Assembly (NCBI GenBank): GCA_023430065.1
Contig: JAEZCG010000153.1
Span: 1 to 6,685, forward strand
Direction of reading: 5' to 3'
Length of the DNA: 6,685 nt
From: Pseudomonadota bacterium
GTDB taxonomy: Bacteria; Pseudomonadota; Gammaproteobacteria; Burkholderiales; SHXO01
Shown: positions 5,622 through 6,685 of the stretch, piece after piece
How positions within the stretch are numbered: the stretch's first letter is position 1
Layout of the letters: the number at the start of each line of letters is the position of its first letter
Notes under the pieces: model-generated
What the model was told of the DNA's origin: nothing
What the model saw: only the letters and a program-made list of their open reading frames with translations
The model's database searches: none
Made by a program: the position numbers and the translations under genes

Positions 5622-6685
5622 GCAAGCCGGGAGCCGGCCACCCGCTGGCCAGCCGGAAGGCGGTGACGGCCGCGGTGATGGGCAATCTGCTCGAGTGGTA
5701 CGACTTCGCGATCTACGGCTATCTCGCCACCATCGTCGCCAAGAACTTTTTCCCGCAGGAGGACGAGAAGACCGCGCTGCTGTCGACCTTCGCCACATTC
5801 GGCGTGGGCTTCGTGGTGCGCCCGCTCGGCGGAATCCTGATCGGCCGCCTCGGCGATGTACGCGGGCGCAAGACCGCGCTCATGCTGACCATCTTCCTGA
5901 TGGCCTTCGGCACCGTGCTGATCGGGTTGATTCCGACCTACGACAGCATCGGCCTGTGGGCGCCGGCGCTGCTGGTCACCGCGCGCCTGCTGCAGGGCTT
6001 CGCCGCCGGGGGCGAGTGGGGCGGCTCGACCTCCTTCATCGTAGAGTGGGCGCCGAACGGCCGGCGCGGCCTGTACGGCAGCTTCCAGCAGTCGAGCCTG
6101 GCGGCGGGCTTGCTGATGGGGTCCGGCATCGCTGCGCTGTTCAGCACGGTGCTGACGGCGCAGGACATGGAGGCGTGGGGCTGGCGCATTCCCTTCCTGC
6201 TCGGCGGCGTCCTCGCGCCGGTGGGGATCTACATGCGCCGCAGCATCGACGAGACGCCCGCATTCCGCAAGGCGCGCAGCCAGACGCAGGAGGTCCGCGC
6301 TGCGTCGGGCCTGTCCCTGGCCGCCAAGGCCTTCGGATTCACCGTGCTGTGGACCAGCGCCTACTACATGATGCTCACCTACCTGCCGACCTTCACGCAG
6401 CAGCACGTCGGCCTCTCGCGCACCGAGGCGCTGTGGTCGAACACGCTGGGGTTGCTCGTGCTCGTGGTGGTCATCCCCTTCGCCGGCGCGCTGTCCGACC
6501 GCGTCGGTCGCAAGCCGCTGCTGCTGACCTGCTGCCTCGCCTTCGCCCTGCTGTCGCACACGATGTTCCAGACGATGGTGTCGCAAGGGTCGCTGCCGGT
6601 GGTGATGGCGATGCAGGGCGTGTTCGCGCTGATGATCGCGGCGTTCTCGGGGCCGGGGCCGGCGGCGATCGCCGAGATCTTCCCG
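5609..6685 (+). CDS. Metabolite:H+ symporter (MHS-type MFS transporter), truncated at the window edge
   Basis: An open frame of 359 codons runs off the right end without a stop. It is an inner-membrane major facilitator of the metabolite:H+ symporter group, whose members (such as KgtP and ProP) take up organic acids, betaines or similar solutes with protons. The N-terminus has the characteristic RKAVTAAVMGNLLEWYDF (16-33). The loop 2-3 motif is GRLGDVRGRK (79-88), the signature LLQGFAAGGEWGG spans 127-139, and a second loop motif GALSDRVGRK spans 293-302. Hydrophobic segments alternate throughout. No ATG occurs before 5678, which would delete the conserved RKAV segment. GTG 5609 keeps it and overlaps the SDR end by 13 bases, suggesting translational coupling; the ribosome site there is weak. 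Family members usually exceed 420 residues, so roughly the last 70 or more are missing. With the upstream SDR and divergent dehydratase it probably imports the acid they metabolise. Confidence 0.88.
   Translation, partial: MGELSKPGAGHPLASRKAVTAAVMGNLLEWYDFAIYGYLATIVAKNFFPQEDEKTALLSTFATFGVGFVVRPLGGILIGRLGDVRGRKTALMLTIFLMAFGTVLIGLIPTYDSIGLWAPALLVTARLLQGFAAGGEWGGSTSFIVEWAPNGRRGLYGSFQQSSLAAGLLMGSGIAALFSTVLTAQDMEAWGWRIPFLLGGVLAPVGIYMRRSIDETPAFRKARSQTQEVRAASGLSLAAKAFGFTVLWTSAYYMMLTYLPTFTQQHVGLSRTEALWSNTLGLLVLVVVIPFAGALSDRVGRKPLLLTCCLAFALLSHTMFQTMVSQGSLPVVMAMQGVFALMIAAFSGPGPAAIAEIFP

Noticed and set aside
5570..6586. Long open frame of 338 codons on the minus strand
   Set aside because: It lies antisense to the clear MHS transporter, with Q/R/H-rich composition and no recognisable domain. 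It is a GC-rich shadow frame.

Overview
This is a strongly GC-rich stretch of bacterial chromosome. Protein families, codon use (G/C at most third positions) and tight packing with many divergent gene pairs suggest a betaproteobacterium, probably Burkholderiales-like. That placement is an inference, since there is no rRNA or marker gene. The left edge carries a 17-base C homopolymer and looks like a contig end. Both edges cut a gene.

Layout from left to right: (1) the N-terminal part of an unrecognised protein on the minus strand; (2) divergent from it, a single-domain PLP-dependent threonine/serine dehydratase-type enzyme on the plus strand; (3) a roughly 190-base convergent intergenic region holding three short tandem repeats that run into a long imperfect hairpin of the 'GTCATCCCGAG ... 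CTCGGAATGAC' dispersed-repeat type; (4) a crotonase-superfamily (enoyl-CoA hydratase/isomerase-like) gene on the minus strand; (5) divergent from it, a full-length chromate transporter ChrA on the plus strand; (6) a mandelate racemase/muconate lactonizing enzyme family gene on the minus strand, whose stop codon directly abuts the chrA stop; (7) across a divergent intergenic region of about 200 bases, an SDR dehydrogenase on the plus strand; and (8) a metabolite:H+ symporter (MHS-type MFS) that starts at a GTG inside the end of the SDR gene and runs off the right edge.

The clearest functional unit is 6-8. A divergent enolase-superfamily enzyme (probable acid-sugar or hydroxy-acid dehydratase), an NAD-type SDR and an organic-acid symporter form a plausible uptake-and-catabolism locus for a carboxylic acid, possibly a sugar acid. 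The substrate cannot be read from the sequence. The other genes look like independent single-gene units: amino-acid catabolism or racemisation, acyl-CoA metabolism, and chromate efflux.

No mobile-element genes, CRISPR array, RNA genes or defence genes were seen. Nothing here is a convincing wholly new system. The most notable details are substituted catalytic positions in the crotonase and in the enolase-superfamily enzyme, the repeat/hairpin element, and -10-like boxes placed so close to three plus-strand genes that transcripts would be leaderless or nearly so.
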